Under the pieces are notes generated by a model. That model ran no database searches. It was not told the DNA's origin and was given only the letters and a program-made list of their open reading frames with translations. The translations under genes and the position numbers were made by a program. Shown piece by piece: positions 1-7,102 of a stretch of DNA of 33,814 nt. Origin of the DNA: JAICLL01 sp035252155 (GTDB taxonomy: Bacteria; Planctomycetota; Planctomycetia; Pirellulales; JAICIG01); NCBI GenBank assembly GCA_035252155.1, contig DATFDL010000506.1, positions 1 through 33,814 of the forward strand, written 5' to 3'. The first letter of the stretch is position 1. Each line of letters opens with the position of its first letter.

Positions 1-9
1 CGCCCTTCA

Positions 10-38
10 CGGAACGGCACGGAGTCCGTTCCCTACAA
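10..38 (-). repeat. R1 dispersed repeat, partial copy A (one arm)
   Basis: One arm of the R1 family, of the 'GGACTCCGTGCC' subtype, followed by CCCTACA. The arm folds on itself through GGAACGG/CCGTTCC. The other arm would lie outside the window. It ends about 10 bases before the GTG start of the first gene and occupies the place of a ribosome binding site. Confidence 0.7.
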
Positions 39-47
39 AATTTCACG

Positions 48-1739
48 GTGATCGCCATCGCGGTCCTCTCGTTGATCGCTCATTCGGCCGCCGCGGAGCC
101 GCCCGCGCGCTGGGTCTATCTGATGACCAACTTGCAGGTCAATGAAAACGTACCACAGGCCGAAGCGTTGCTCCGCCGCGCCGCCAAGGCCGGTTACAAC
201 GGCGTCCTGCTGGCCGATTATAAGCTGAACATCCTAGACCGCGTGCCCGAGCATTACTTCGCGAATGCCCGGCGATTCAAGGCCACGGCCGACGAGCTGG
301 GTCTGGAAATTATTCCGGGGGTTGCGCCGTTCGGCTACAGCGAAGGCATCTTGGCGCACGATCTCAATCTGGCCGAAGGCTTGCCCGCCCGCGACGTGCC
401 GCTGCGCGTTCAAGGTCGGCAGGCCGCGATCGACTCTGTGCTGACAGATGCCCTTCCCGGCGGCACCTTTGAAGAGCGTCGCGGGCAGACGTTCGTCGGT
501 TGGGATTTTCAGGACGAGCCGGGCAAGATGAGTTTCATCGATACGCAGGTGCGTCACGGCGGCGCCAGCTCGCTGCGGTTTGACGACCCGGCCAAGAACA
601 ATCCGCAGAGCGGCAACGCCCGCGTCTCGAAGCTCATCAAGGTGCATCCCTGGGGCCAGTATCACGCTTCGATCTGGATCAAGACGCAAGGGTTCGAGAC
701 CGCCCACGATGTGCACATGTTCGCCCTGTCGCCCTCGGGCCGAAAACTGTCGCACAGCAATTTGGGCGTGAAGCGCGATCAGGACTGGACTGAACACCAC
801 ATTGTGTTCAACAGCCTGGACAACGACGAAGTTCGGTTTTACGTGGGGGCCTGGAGCGGCCGAATGGGCAAGTTGTGGCTTGATGATGCGCGGCTGGAGG
901 AAACGGCGTTCGTCAATCTGTTGCGGCGGCCTGGCTGCCCGTTGAAGATCGCGGGCGAAGACGGCACGGTCTACCAGGAGGGTCGCGATTACGCCGAGCT
1001 GCGCGATCCGCGGATGGGTACGGTCCCCTGGCAAGGCGGATTTGAAGTGTATCACGAACCGCCGAAGCTGACGCTGACGGCTGGTTCGCACATCAAAGAT
1101 GGCCAGAAGCTGAGGGCCAGTTTTTACCACGCGGTGACGATCTACGACAACCAGGTGCCCTGCTCGCTGGCCGAGCCGCGCGTGTTTGAGGTACTCAAGG
1201 ACCAAGTGGAGCGAGTCGAAAAACTGCTTCGGCCCAAGACCTATATGATGAGCCACGATGAAATCCGCGTGGCCAATTGGACGGAAGATGAAAATCGTCC
1301 CGGCCGCACCGCCGGTGAGTTGTTGGCCGAAAACGTGCGGCGGTGTGTCGAGGTAGTGCGGCAAGTCAATCCCCAGGCGCGGCTTTGCTTCTGGTCAGAC
1401 ATGTTCGACCCGCACCACAACGCCGTGAAAGATTTTTTTCTGGTCAATGGCGACCTGGCCGGTTCATGGGAGGGGCTGCCGCGCGACGCGATCATCATCA
1501 ATTGGAACTCGGCCAAGCCGCGCGAGAGCTTGCCGTTTTTCGCCCACCGCGGGCACAAGCAGATTTTGGCCGGCTATTACGACGGCAGCGCCGAGTCGAT
1601 CCGCCCTTGGCTAACCGCCGGCAAGGGCCTGTCCGGCATCGATGGGGCAATGTACACCACTTGGCGGCACAACTATGATGCGCTCGAGGCGTTTGCAAAA
1701 TACGCATGGGGAACCGCATCGGGCGACGTGGTAAAATAA
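48..1739 (+). CDS. Secreted glycoside-hydrolase-like protein with carbohydrate-binding-type insert
   Basis: A 563-residue protein starting at GTG. The N-terminus is a signal peptide ending near AHSAAAEPP, so the protein is probably exported. Residues about 20-110 and 380-555 resemble a TIM barrel of the glycosidase/hexosaminidase kind: an early strand-helix unit (YNGVLLADYK), then SHDE near residue 401, a possible acidic pair in the active site, and later FWSDMF and IINWN strand ends. Between them, about residues 140-285, is a beta-sandwich segment with GGASSLRF and KLWLDDARLEE, typical of CBM4/9-like carbohydrate-binding modules. The likely role is degradation or binding of external polysaccharide. 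The exact family (GH20-like is my best guess) and the substrate are inferred. The next gene follows after 30 bases on the same strand. Confidence 0.75.
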   Translation: MIAIAVLSLIAHSAAAEPPARWVYLMTNLQVNENVPQAEALLRRAAKAGYNGVLLADYKLNILDRVPEHYFANARRFKATADELGLEIIPGVAPFGYSEGILAHDLNLAEGLPARDVPLRVQGRQAAIDSVLTDALPGGTFEERRGQTFVGWDFQDEPGKMSFIDTQVRHGGASSLRFDDPAKNNPQSGNARVSKLIKVHPWGQYHASIWIKTQGFETAHDVHMFALSPSGRKLSHSNLGVKRDQDWTEHHIVFNSLDNDEVRFYVGAWSGRMGKLWLDDARLEETAFVNLLRRPGCPLKIAGEDGTVYQEGRDYAELRDPRMGTVPWQGGFEVYHEPPKLTLTAGSHIKDGQKLRASFYHAVTIYDNQVPCSLAEPRVFEVLKDQVERVEKLLRPKTYMMSHDEIRVANWTEDENRPGRTAGELLAENVRRCVEVVRQVNPQARLCFWSDMFDPHHNAVKDFFLVNGDLAGSWEGLPRDAIIINWNSAKPRESLPFFAHRGHKQILAGYYDGSAESIRPWLTAGKGLSGIDGAMYTTWRHNYDALEAFAKYAWGTASGDVVK

Positions 1740-1769
1740 ATCGCAAACTGGGAATGAGATCAAAGGGCA

Positions 1770-2930
1770 ATGATTCGCCGTCGCGTTATCGCCGTAATCG
1801 CCGTGGTCGCTTGCGCAGTTGCCGCGCGAGATGACGCCGCAGAGCGCACGACGGCCGACGCTCCTCGCGAAAGCGCGCCGGCCGACGCCTGGCCGCTGTT
1901 TCGCGGCGTGGCCGGTTGCACAGGCGTGTCGGACAGCAAACTGCCCGACCGGCCGGCGGTGCTCTGGAAACGTTCGTTCAAAAACGGCTCGTTCGAGGCC
2001 ACCGCGGTCATTGTCGGCGACGCGGTGTACGTGGGCAACCTCGACGGCGACTTTTACGCCCTCGATCTGGCCAGCGGCGACGAGCGCTGGAAACTGCATA
2101 CCGAATTGGGTTTTCAAGCCGCGGCGGGCGTTCGCGACGGCGTGGTCTATGTGGGCGATGCGGACGGCGTGTTTTTCGCTCTCGATGCCGCCACCGGTGA
2201 GAAAAAGTGGAGCGTCTCGGCCGAGGCCGAGATCAACGGCGGCACGAATTTTTATAAGGACAATGTGCTGTTCACGTCCAACGACGGCAAGCTCACCTGC
2301 CTGAAAGGCGCCGACGGCTCGCCGGTCTGGCAATACTCGATCGACAACATGCTGAAGTGTGCCCCCAGCGTGGCGGGCAATCGCTGCTTTCTGGGCGGCT
2401 GCGACGGCAAGCTGCACGTGGTCGATCTCGACAAGGGCGAAGCGGTCGCCAAAATCGAGATTGATGATCCGACTCTCAGCACGCCCGCCGCCGGCGGCGA
2501 CCGCGCCTACTTTGGCACGCAGGGGGGCCGCATTTTGGCCGTCGATTGGCGCAAGGCCGAGATCGTCTGGAGCTATGAACCGAAACGCTCGGGCCAGCAG
2601 GTCAAGTCATCGTCGGCGCTGGCAGCCGGACTGGTGTTGTACGGCGGGCACGACCGTATGATGCACGCGCTCGATGCAAAATCCGGCGACGAAGTCTGGA
2701 GCACCGCCGCGCGGGCCAACATTGACTCCTCGCCGGTCGTCGTGGGCGACCGCGTGGTGGTGGGCACGCAGCGCGGCGAGCTGATCATGTGGGAGCTGAA
2801 GACCGGCAAGCAAGTATGGCAATATGAGGCCGGCGGCCGATTTTCCGCGTCGCCCGCTGTCGCACAGGGTAAAATGGTCATTGGCAACGACGCCGGCGAT
2901 CTCTATTGCTTTGGCGAAAAGAATCCGTAG
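1770..2930 (+). CDS. Secreted PQQ-binding-like beta-propeller protein
   Basis: A 386-residue protein with an N-terminal signal peptide (IAVIAVVACAVAARDD), so probably periplasmic or exported. The rest is a run of propeller blades with the PQQ-repeat signature of a small turn followed by Trp: DLASGDERW, DAATGEKKW, DGSPVWQ, DAKSGDEVW and ELKTGKQVW, seven or so blades in all. No dehydrogenase catalytic domain is visible, so it is not a quinoprotein enzyme by sequence. A scaffold or binding role like BamB or other planctomycete PQQ-like proteins is the fair guess. Its TAG stop lies inside the 5' end of an R2 repeat. It may be co-transcribed with the glycosidase-like gene 30 bases upstream. Confidence 0.85.
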   Translation: MIRRRVIAVIAVVACAVAARDDAAERTTADAPRESAPADAWPLFRGVAGCTGVSDSKLPDRPAVLWKRSFKNGSFEATAVIVGDAVYVGNLDGDFYALDLASGDERWKLHTELGFQAAAGVRDGVVYVGDADGVFFALDAATGEKKWSVSAEAEINGGTNFYKDNVLFTSNDGKLTCLKGADGSPVWQYSIDNMLKCAPSVAGNRCFLGGCDGKLHVVDLDKGEAVAKIEIDDPTLSTPAAGGDRAYFGTQGGRILAVDWRKAEIVWSYEPKRSGQQVKSSSALAAGLVLYGGHDRMMHALDAKSGDEVWSTAARANIDSSPVVVGDRVVVGTQRGELIMWELKTGKQVWQYEAGGRFSASPAVAQGKMVIGNDAGDLYCFGEKNP

Positions 2931-3060
2931 GGTGGGACGAGCTTGCGAGTCCCACCATTGGTCTCAAGCTCGTGCAAAAGGCAAAAAGACTGGAGGGCAA
3001 AAAAATGAAGAGGAAGTGTAGCTCGAACGGTGGGACTCGCTTCGCTCGGCCCACCCTACA
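2927..3060. repeat. R2 dispersed palindrome, two copies in inverted orientation
   Basis: Copy 1 (2927-2956) reads GTAGGGTGGGAC, a short loop, then GTCCCACC. Copy 2 (3029-3060) is the same unit inverted, with the loop variant GCTTCGCTCG. Each copy is itself a hairpin (GGTGGGAC/GTCCCACC in copy 1), and the two copies can also pair with each other. The TAG of copy 1 is the stop codon of the PQQ protein. Confidence 0.8.
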
Positions 3061-3100
3061 CTCTTCTCATCTTTTTGCCCTCCATTTTTTTGCCTTCTGC
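2978..3100. repeat. R5-type AT-rich inverted repeat enclosing an R2 copy
   Basis: The left arm (2978-3014) contains GGCAAAAAG and GGAGGGCAAAAAA. The right arm (3062-3100) is its imperfect inverse, reading CTTTTTGCCCTCC and TTTTTTTGCC. The arms are about 37 bases and are purine-rich on one strand, unlike the GC-rich surroundings. Together they enclose the second R2 copy. There is no gene between the arms. Confidence 0.6.
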
Positions 3101-3123
3101 TTTCCGCGAATGACCAGCCGCCG

Positions 3124-4428
3124 ATGACGACTGAAACGACGAAAACCGAAGTTGGCAGTTACTTTATCGCCAATTATCCGCCCTTCTCGCAGTGGACGGC
3201 CGAGGCATTGGACGACGTCCGCGCGGAGCTGGCATCGCCGCCGCGCGAGGTGCCACTGGGGCTCTATCTGCATATTCCCTTCTGCCGCAAGCGCTGCAAG
3301 TTCTGTTACTTTCGCGTCTACACGGATAAAGCCGCGCCCGACGTCGAGCGGTATGTCTCGGCGCTGGCCCGAGAGATCGAGCTGGTCAGCCAGTTGGGCG
3401 TGATGGGCGGGCGACCGTTCCGCTTTGTCTATTTTGGCGGCGGCACGCCGTCGTTTCTCAGTGCCCGACAGCTTACCTCGCTCGTGGATCGGCTACGGGC
3501 AAACATCAACTGGCAGCACGCCGAAGAAGTCACCTTCGAGTGCGAGCCGGGCACGCTCTCGCAGTCCAAGCTCGCCACACTCAAAGAGTTGGGCGTCACG
3601 CGGCTCAGCCTGGGCGTCGAGAATTTCAGCGACGCGATTTTAGAAGAAAACGGGCGTGCCCACCTGTCCGCCGAGATTTACAAAGCCTGGGACTGGATTG
3701 CGGCCCTCGACTTTTCCAACGTCAACATCGACCTGATCAGCGGCATGGTGGGTGAGACGTGGGACAACTGGAAGGACTGCATCCGCCGCACGATTGAGCT
3801 CTCGCCCGACAGCGTGACGATCTATCAGATGGAGCTGCCCTTCAACACGGTTTACTCGCGCGACATTCTGGGCCATCAGATCGAGACGCCGGTGGCCGAC
3901 TGGCCCACCAAGCGGGCCTGGCAGAATTACGCATACGACGAATTGATGGCAGCCGGCTATCAGATCTCCAGCGCTTACACGCTTGTGAAAGACAAGTCGA
4001 AGGTCAACTTCAGCTATCGCGACAACCTCTGGCGCGGCAGCGACCTGTTGGCCACCGGAGTAGCCAGCTTCGGGCATGTCTCAGGTGTCCACTATCAGAA
4101 TCTGACCGAGTGGGGCCAATACCTCGAATCGCTCGAAGCGGGCCGGTTGCCGCTCTATCGCGGCCTGCGTCCCACGCCGCACCAGCTATTGGTGCGCGAG
4201 ATGATCTTGCAGCTTAAGACGGGTGAAATAAACGCTGATTACTTCCGGCAAAAATTCGGCGTCGCGATAATCGACGAGTGGCGCGACGCCTGGACGGAAT
4301 ACGCGGATGACGATTTTTTGACGCTCGACGGCGACCGTATCACGCTCACGCGCGAGGGGCTGTTGCGCGTCGACAGCCTGTTGCCGGCGTTTTTTGAGCC
4401 GGAGCACCAAGGGGTGCGGTATACGTAG
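3124..4428 (+). CDS. Radical SAM protein, HemN/HemW (coproporphyrinogen oxidase-like) family
   Basis: A 434-residue cytosolic protein. The radical SAM cluster motif is Cys54-x3-Cys58-x2-Cys61, followed by Tyr-Phe. The second SAM-binding element is GGGTPSFLS (about residues 104-112). The C-terminal part (about 330-434: LLVREMILQLKTGEIN..., then LTREGLLRVDSLLP) matches the HemN C-terminal domain. The spacing fits HemW-type heme chaperones and HutW/ChuW-like relatives better than true HemN, because the fourth cysteine of HemN (CxxxCxxCxC) is absent. Probable roles are heme handling or anaerobic heme degradation rather than proven coproporphyrinogen decarboxylation. The start is the ATG at 3124, immediately after the repeat-filled gap. 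The gene stands alone; a tetrapyrrole gene (CobA-HemD) lies 11 kb away on the other strand. Confidence 0.85.
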   Translation: MTTETTKTEVGSYFIANYPPFSQWTAEALDDVRAELASPPREVPLGLYLHIPFCRKRCKFCYFRVYTDKAAPDVERYVSALAREIELVSQLGVMGGRPFRFVYFGGGTPSFLSARQLTSLVDRLRANINWQHAEEVTFECEPGTLSQSKLATLKELGVTRLSLGVENFSDAILEENGRAHLSAEIYKAWDWIAALDFSNVNIDLISGMVGETWDNWKDCIRRTIELSPDSVTIYQMELPFNTVYSRDILGHQIETPVADWPTKRAWQNYAYDELMAAGYQISSAYTLVKDKSKVNFSYRDNLWRGSDLLATGVASFGHVSGVHYQNLTEWGQYLESLEAGRLPLYRGLRPTPHQLLVREMILQLKTGEINADYFRQKFGVAIIDEWRDAWTEYADDDFLTLDGDRITLTREGLLRVDSLLPAFFEPEHQGVRYT

Positions 4429-4440
4429 CTTTTGGGAGTG

Positions 4441-4712
4441 TTCCGTCGTCGGGTGGATGGAGCGCAGCGAGTCCCTATACAAGTTAAGGCGGTTCCACCC
4501 CAGACGTCTTTAGGGAACGCCCTCCGTGGCGTTCCGCGATCTGCGATTCGATATCAATTCGCCCCTCACGGAACGCCACGGAGGGCGTTCCCTACAGAAC
4601 AAACAGGCAGTCGCGAGCGTAACTCCATTGGCCGTATCGCCCCATTATCGCCGCGCGGATCATTACGGGTGCTTTCCAAAAGGCGGGACGCGCGTCGCTC
4701 GCTCCACCCAAC
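4441..4712. repeat. Degenerate R2 copies in a gene-free gap (4429-4842)
   Basis: The 414-base gap before the TerC gene has no convincing gene. It holds a degenerate R2-like stretch at 4441-4500 (GGGTGGATGGAGCG...GGTTCCACCCC), the R1 copy at 4510-4597, and another degenerate R2-like unit at 4680-4712 (GGCGGGACGCG...GCTCCACCC). I looked for the yybP-ykoY riboswitch often found before TerC/Alx genes and saw no match. The last 130 bases before the TTG start show nothing I can name. Confidence 0.45.
4510..4597 (-). repeat. R1 dispersed repeat, complete copy B
   Basis: A complete element with a perfect 26-base inverted repeat: left arm 4511-4536, right arm 4569-4594. Each arm also folds alone (GGAACGCC/GGCGTTCC). 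The central part reads as the reverse of copies C and D and carries the shared GCGATCTGCGATTCG. It is 81 bases after the radical SAM stop and 245 bases before the TerC start. Confidence 0.9.
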
Positions 4713-4842
4713 TCCAGCGATTCCAGCAGCCGGGAGTAATCATCGATCTTGCAAGGCCGTTGCCCATACTAAGCCAAGCTTCTATGATGCTCTGAGGTCA
4801 GTGGCCCGACTATTTTCCCGGTAAACCCGCGACGGCAAGACG

Positions 4843-5934
4843 TTGATTGTATTCACTTCCTGGCATTGGTTGGGCTTCGGCGCGCTGGTCACCGTCTTGC
4901 TCGCCCTCGATCTGGGGCTCTTCCATCGCCAATCGCGCGATACCTCCATCCGCGAAGCCGCCTTCACCACCGCCGCGTGGTGCGCGCTCGCTCTCAGCTT
5001 CGCCGCTTATGTCTGGTTCGCGGGCGGACAGCAAAGCGCCATGGCGTTTCTTACCGGCTATTTACTGGAATGGGCGTTGTCGATGGACAACGTGTTCGTC
5101 TTCGCGGTCATCCTGTCCTATTTTCGCGTGCCGCTGAAATATCAATACCGCGTGCTCTTCTGGGGCATCTTGGGCGCGATCGTATTGCGGTTGATCTTCA
5201 TTCTGGTCGGCACGGCGCTGATTCATAAGTTCAGCTTCGTGCTTTATTTGCTCGGCGTCTTCCTGATCTACACGGGGGTAAAGCTCGTTTTGCACGATGA
5301 AGAGTTCGATCCGGAACACAGCCTGGTGATTCGCCTCTCGCGGCGATTCTTCCGCGTTTCGCGTGAGAACCACGGGCAAAATTTCTTTGCGCGTGAGAAT
5401 GGCCTGCTGTGCATTACTCCCCTGTTTCTCGTGCTGGTGGTCATCAACTTTGTCGATGTCGCGTTTGCGCTGGACAGCGTGCCCGCGATTCTCTCGATCA
5501 CCAAAGACACGTTCATTGTCTTCACGTCGAACATCTTCGCGATCCTCGGCCTGCGAGCGCTTTATTTTATGCTCGTCGGGGCGATGGACATGTTTCGCTA
5601 CCTGCGTTACGGCTTGGCGGCCATCTTGGTATTCGTCGGAATTAAGATGCTGGTCGAGCATGCCTTGGATAATTTCTGGCAAATCAAAAATGTGGTCCCG
5701 ATCTGGGTCTCGCTAGTCGTCGTGGTCGCCTTTTTGTCGATTGCGATTTTGGCCTCGATGATCGCGGCGCGGCGCGAAAAGAGGGGCGGTCCAGGCGCTG
5801 ACGGTCATGAAGAGCGGCCGCCACCGCCGCCCGATTCCGCCCCGCCGGCCGTCCTGCCCGAGGAGCCGGTCGATCGCGAATCGGGCAACGGCCAAGAGAC
5901 CCGCGCCGAACGCGAAGAAGTTCGTGAATCGTAG
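4843..5934 (+). CDS. TerC/Alx family integral membrane protein
   Basis: A 363-residue inner-membrane protein with about eight hydrophobic segments (for example at residues 5-23, 40-60, 70-90, 105-125 and 128-148). The family motif is clear: WALSMDNVFVFAVI near residues 78-91 and DVAFALDSVPAI near residues 205-216, whose Asp residues are thought to bind a metal ion in TerC/Alx transporters. The known role is export of manganese or other metals, or metalation of secreted enzymes. The C-terminal tail (about 305-363) is hydrophilic, Pro/Glu/Arg-rich and not part of the family core. The start is a TTG at 4843. The epimerase gene begins 3 bases after the stop, so the two are probably one transcript. 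Confidence 0.92.
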   Translation: MIVFTSWHWLGFGALVTVLLALDLGLFHRQSRDTSIREAAFTTAAWCALALSFAAYVWFAGGQQSAMAFLTGYLLEWALSMDNVFVFAVILSYFRVPLKYQYRVLFWGILGAIVLRLIFILVGTALIHKFSFVLYLLGVFLIYTGVKLVLHDEEFDPEHSLVIRLSRRFFRVSRENHGQNFFARENGLLCITPLFLVLVVINFVDVAFALDSVPAILSITKDTFIVFTSNIFAILGLRALYFMLVGAMDMFRYLRYGLAAILVFVGIKMLVEHALDNFWQIKNVVPIWVSLVVVVAFLSIAILASMIAARREKRGGPGADGHEERPPPPPDSAPPAVLPEEPVDRESGNGQETRAEREEVRES

Positions 5935-5937
5935 AAC

Positions 5938-6924
5938 ATGGCACGCATTCTGATCACTGGCGGCGCGGGGTTCATCGGCAGCCATCTGGCCGAAGCGCTG
6001 ATCGCGCGCGGCGACCATGTTACCGTGGTCGATGACGAATCGACCGGCGACGCCGACAACCTGGCCGCCATTCGCCGCCACACCCGATTCTCCTTTATTT
6101 CGGGCACGGTGGCCGATCGACCCCTCGTCGCGCGGCTGGTGGCCGAGGCTGACGAGGTTTATCACCTCGCCGCTGCCGTGGGCGTGCAACTCATTGCCAG
6201 CAACCCCATCCGCACGATCGAGACCAACATCTATCCCACCGAACTGCTGCTGGCCGAGCTGCGCCGCCAGCAACAGCAGGGCCGACAGGTAAAGCTCTTT
6301 CTGGCCAGCACCAGCGAGGTCTACGGCAAAAACCCCAAGCCGCGCTGGACTGAAGAAGACGACCTGGTGTTTGGCCCCACCACCCGTGCGCGTTGGTCGT
6401 ATGGCGTGTCGAAGGCGATCGACGAGTTTCTGGCACTGGCCCATTGGCGCGAGCACAAGCTGCCGGTGGTCGTGGGACGGTTTTTCAATGTCGTGGGACC
6501 GCGGCAGACGGGCAGCTACGGCATGGTGCTGCCCCGGTTTGTCGATGCCGCCTTGGCCGGCCGCCCGTTGGTGGTTCACGACGATGGCAAACAGGTGCGC
6601 TGCTTCGGGCACGTGGCCGACGTCGTTCGGGCCGTGCTCGACCTGATGGCCACCCCAGCCGCGGCCGGGCGCGTGTTCAACATCGGCAGCGACCAGCCGG
6701 TAAGCATTCTCGAGTTGGCCCGGCGGGTGATCGCCGTGGTGAACCCCGCGTTGAAAATCGAATTCCAGAGTTATGCCCAGGCGTATTCCGCGGATTTTGA
6801 AGATGTGCGTAGCCGCGTGCCCGACTTGACGCGGCTGCGCGAAACCATCACCTTTTCGCCGCGGCACACGCTGGACGACGCCATCCGCGAGGTGGTAGCC
6901 TGGAAGCGTGCCATGAGCGACTAG
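5938..6924 (+). CDS. NAD-dependent nucleotide-sugar epimerase/dehydratase (extended SDR)
   Basis: A 328-residue cytosolic enzyme. The Rossmann motif GGAGFIGSHL lies at residues 7-16, an acidic pair that binds the NAD ribose (VVDDES) follows at about 30-35, and the catalytic Tyr-x3-Lys is in YGVSK near residue 155, preceded by STSEVYG. The C-terminal half has the substrate-side segments FFNVVGPRQTG and FNIGSDQPVSI. This suits UDP-glucuronate decarboxylase, UDP-glucose 4-epimerase or dTDP-glucose dehydratase type enzymes, supplying sugars for exopolysaccharide; the exact reaction cannot be read from the sequence. The ATG at 5938 is 3 bases after the TerC stop, which indicates tight coupling although the functions look unrelated. 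Confidence 0.9.
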   Translation: MARILITGGAGFIGSHLAEALIARGDHVTVVDDESTGDADNLAAIRRHTRFSFISGTVADRPLVARLVAEADEVYHLAAAVGVQLIASNPIRTIETNIYPTELLLAELRRQQQQGRQVKLFLASTSEVYGKNPKPRWTEEDDLVFGPTTRARWSYGVSKAIDEFLALAHWREHKLPVVVGRFFNVVGPRQTGSYGMVLPRFVDAALAGRPLVVHDDGKQVRCFGHVADVVRAVLDLMATPAAAGRVFNIGSDQPVSILELARRVIAVVNPALKIEFQSYAQAYSADFEDVRSRVPDLTRLRETITFSPRHTLDDAIREVVAWKRAMSD

Positions 6925-6953
6925 GACTAGCAGGTCTGGCTTTTCAATCGTTC

Positions 6954-7076
6954 CATTTTGACTTTTAACGTTTGCATTTTGCATTTTGACTTTGCTTGTG
7001 GCTCCAAATTCCCCGCGGTCCAATGGCCACTGGTTATGCGAGGAAAAGTCAAAATGCAAAATGCAAAAGTAAAAAC
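6954..7076. repeat. R5-type AT-rich inverted repeat without a gene
   Basis: The left arm (6954-6994) contains TTTGCATTTTGCATTTTG. The right arm (7044-7076) is its inverse, CAAAATGCAAAATGCAAA. About 28 of 32 positions pair across a spacer of some 50 bases that is GC-rich (CCCCGCGGTCC). The base composition is very unlike the neighbouring genes. No coding sequence is enclosed. It resembles the arms of the four-helix-bundle cassette at 18553-19206 in style, not in exact sequence. Confidence 0.75.
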
Positions 7077-7102
7077 CGGGAAATGACCCTCCGGAAGCCG
7101 TT

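Noticed and set aside
234..1364. A 376-residue open frame on the minus strand
   Set aside because: It is antisense to the glycosidase-like gene, which has a signal peptide and a domain order that make sense.
4600..4842. yybP-ykoY (manganese) riboswitch before the TerC gene
   Set aside because: This is expected from family knowledge, but I could not find the conserved motif or its stem arrangement in the leader.
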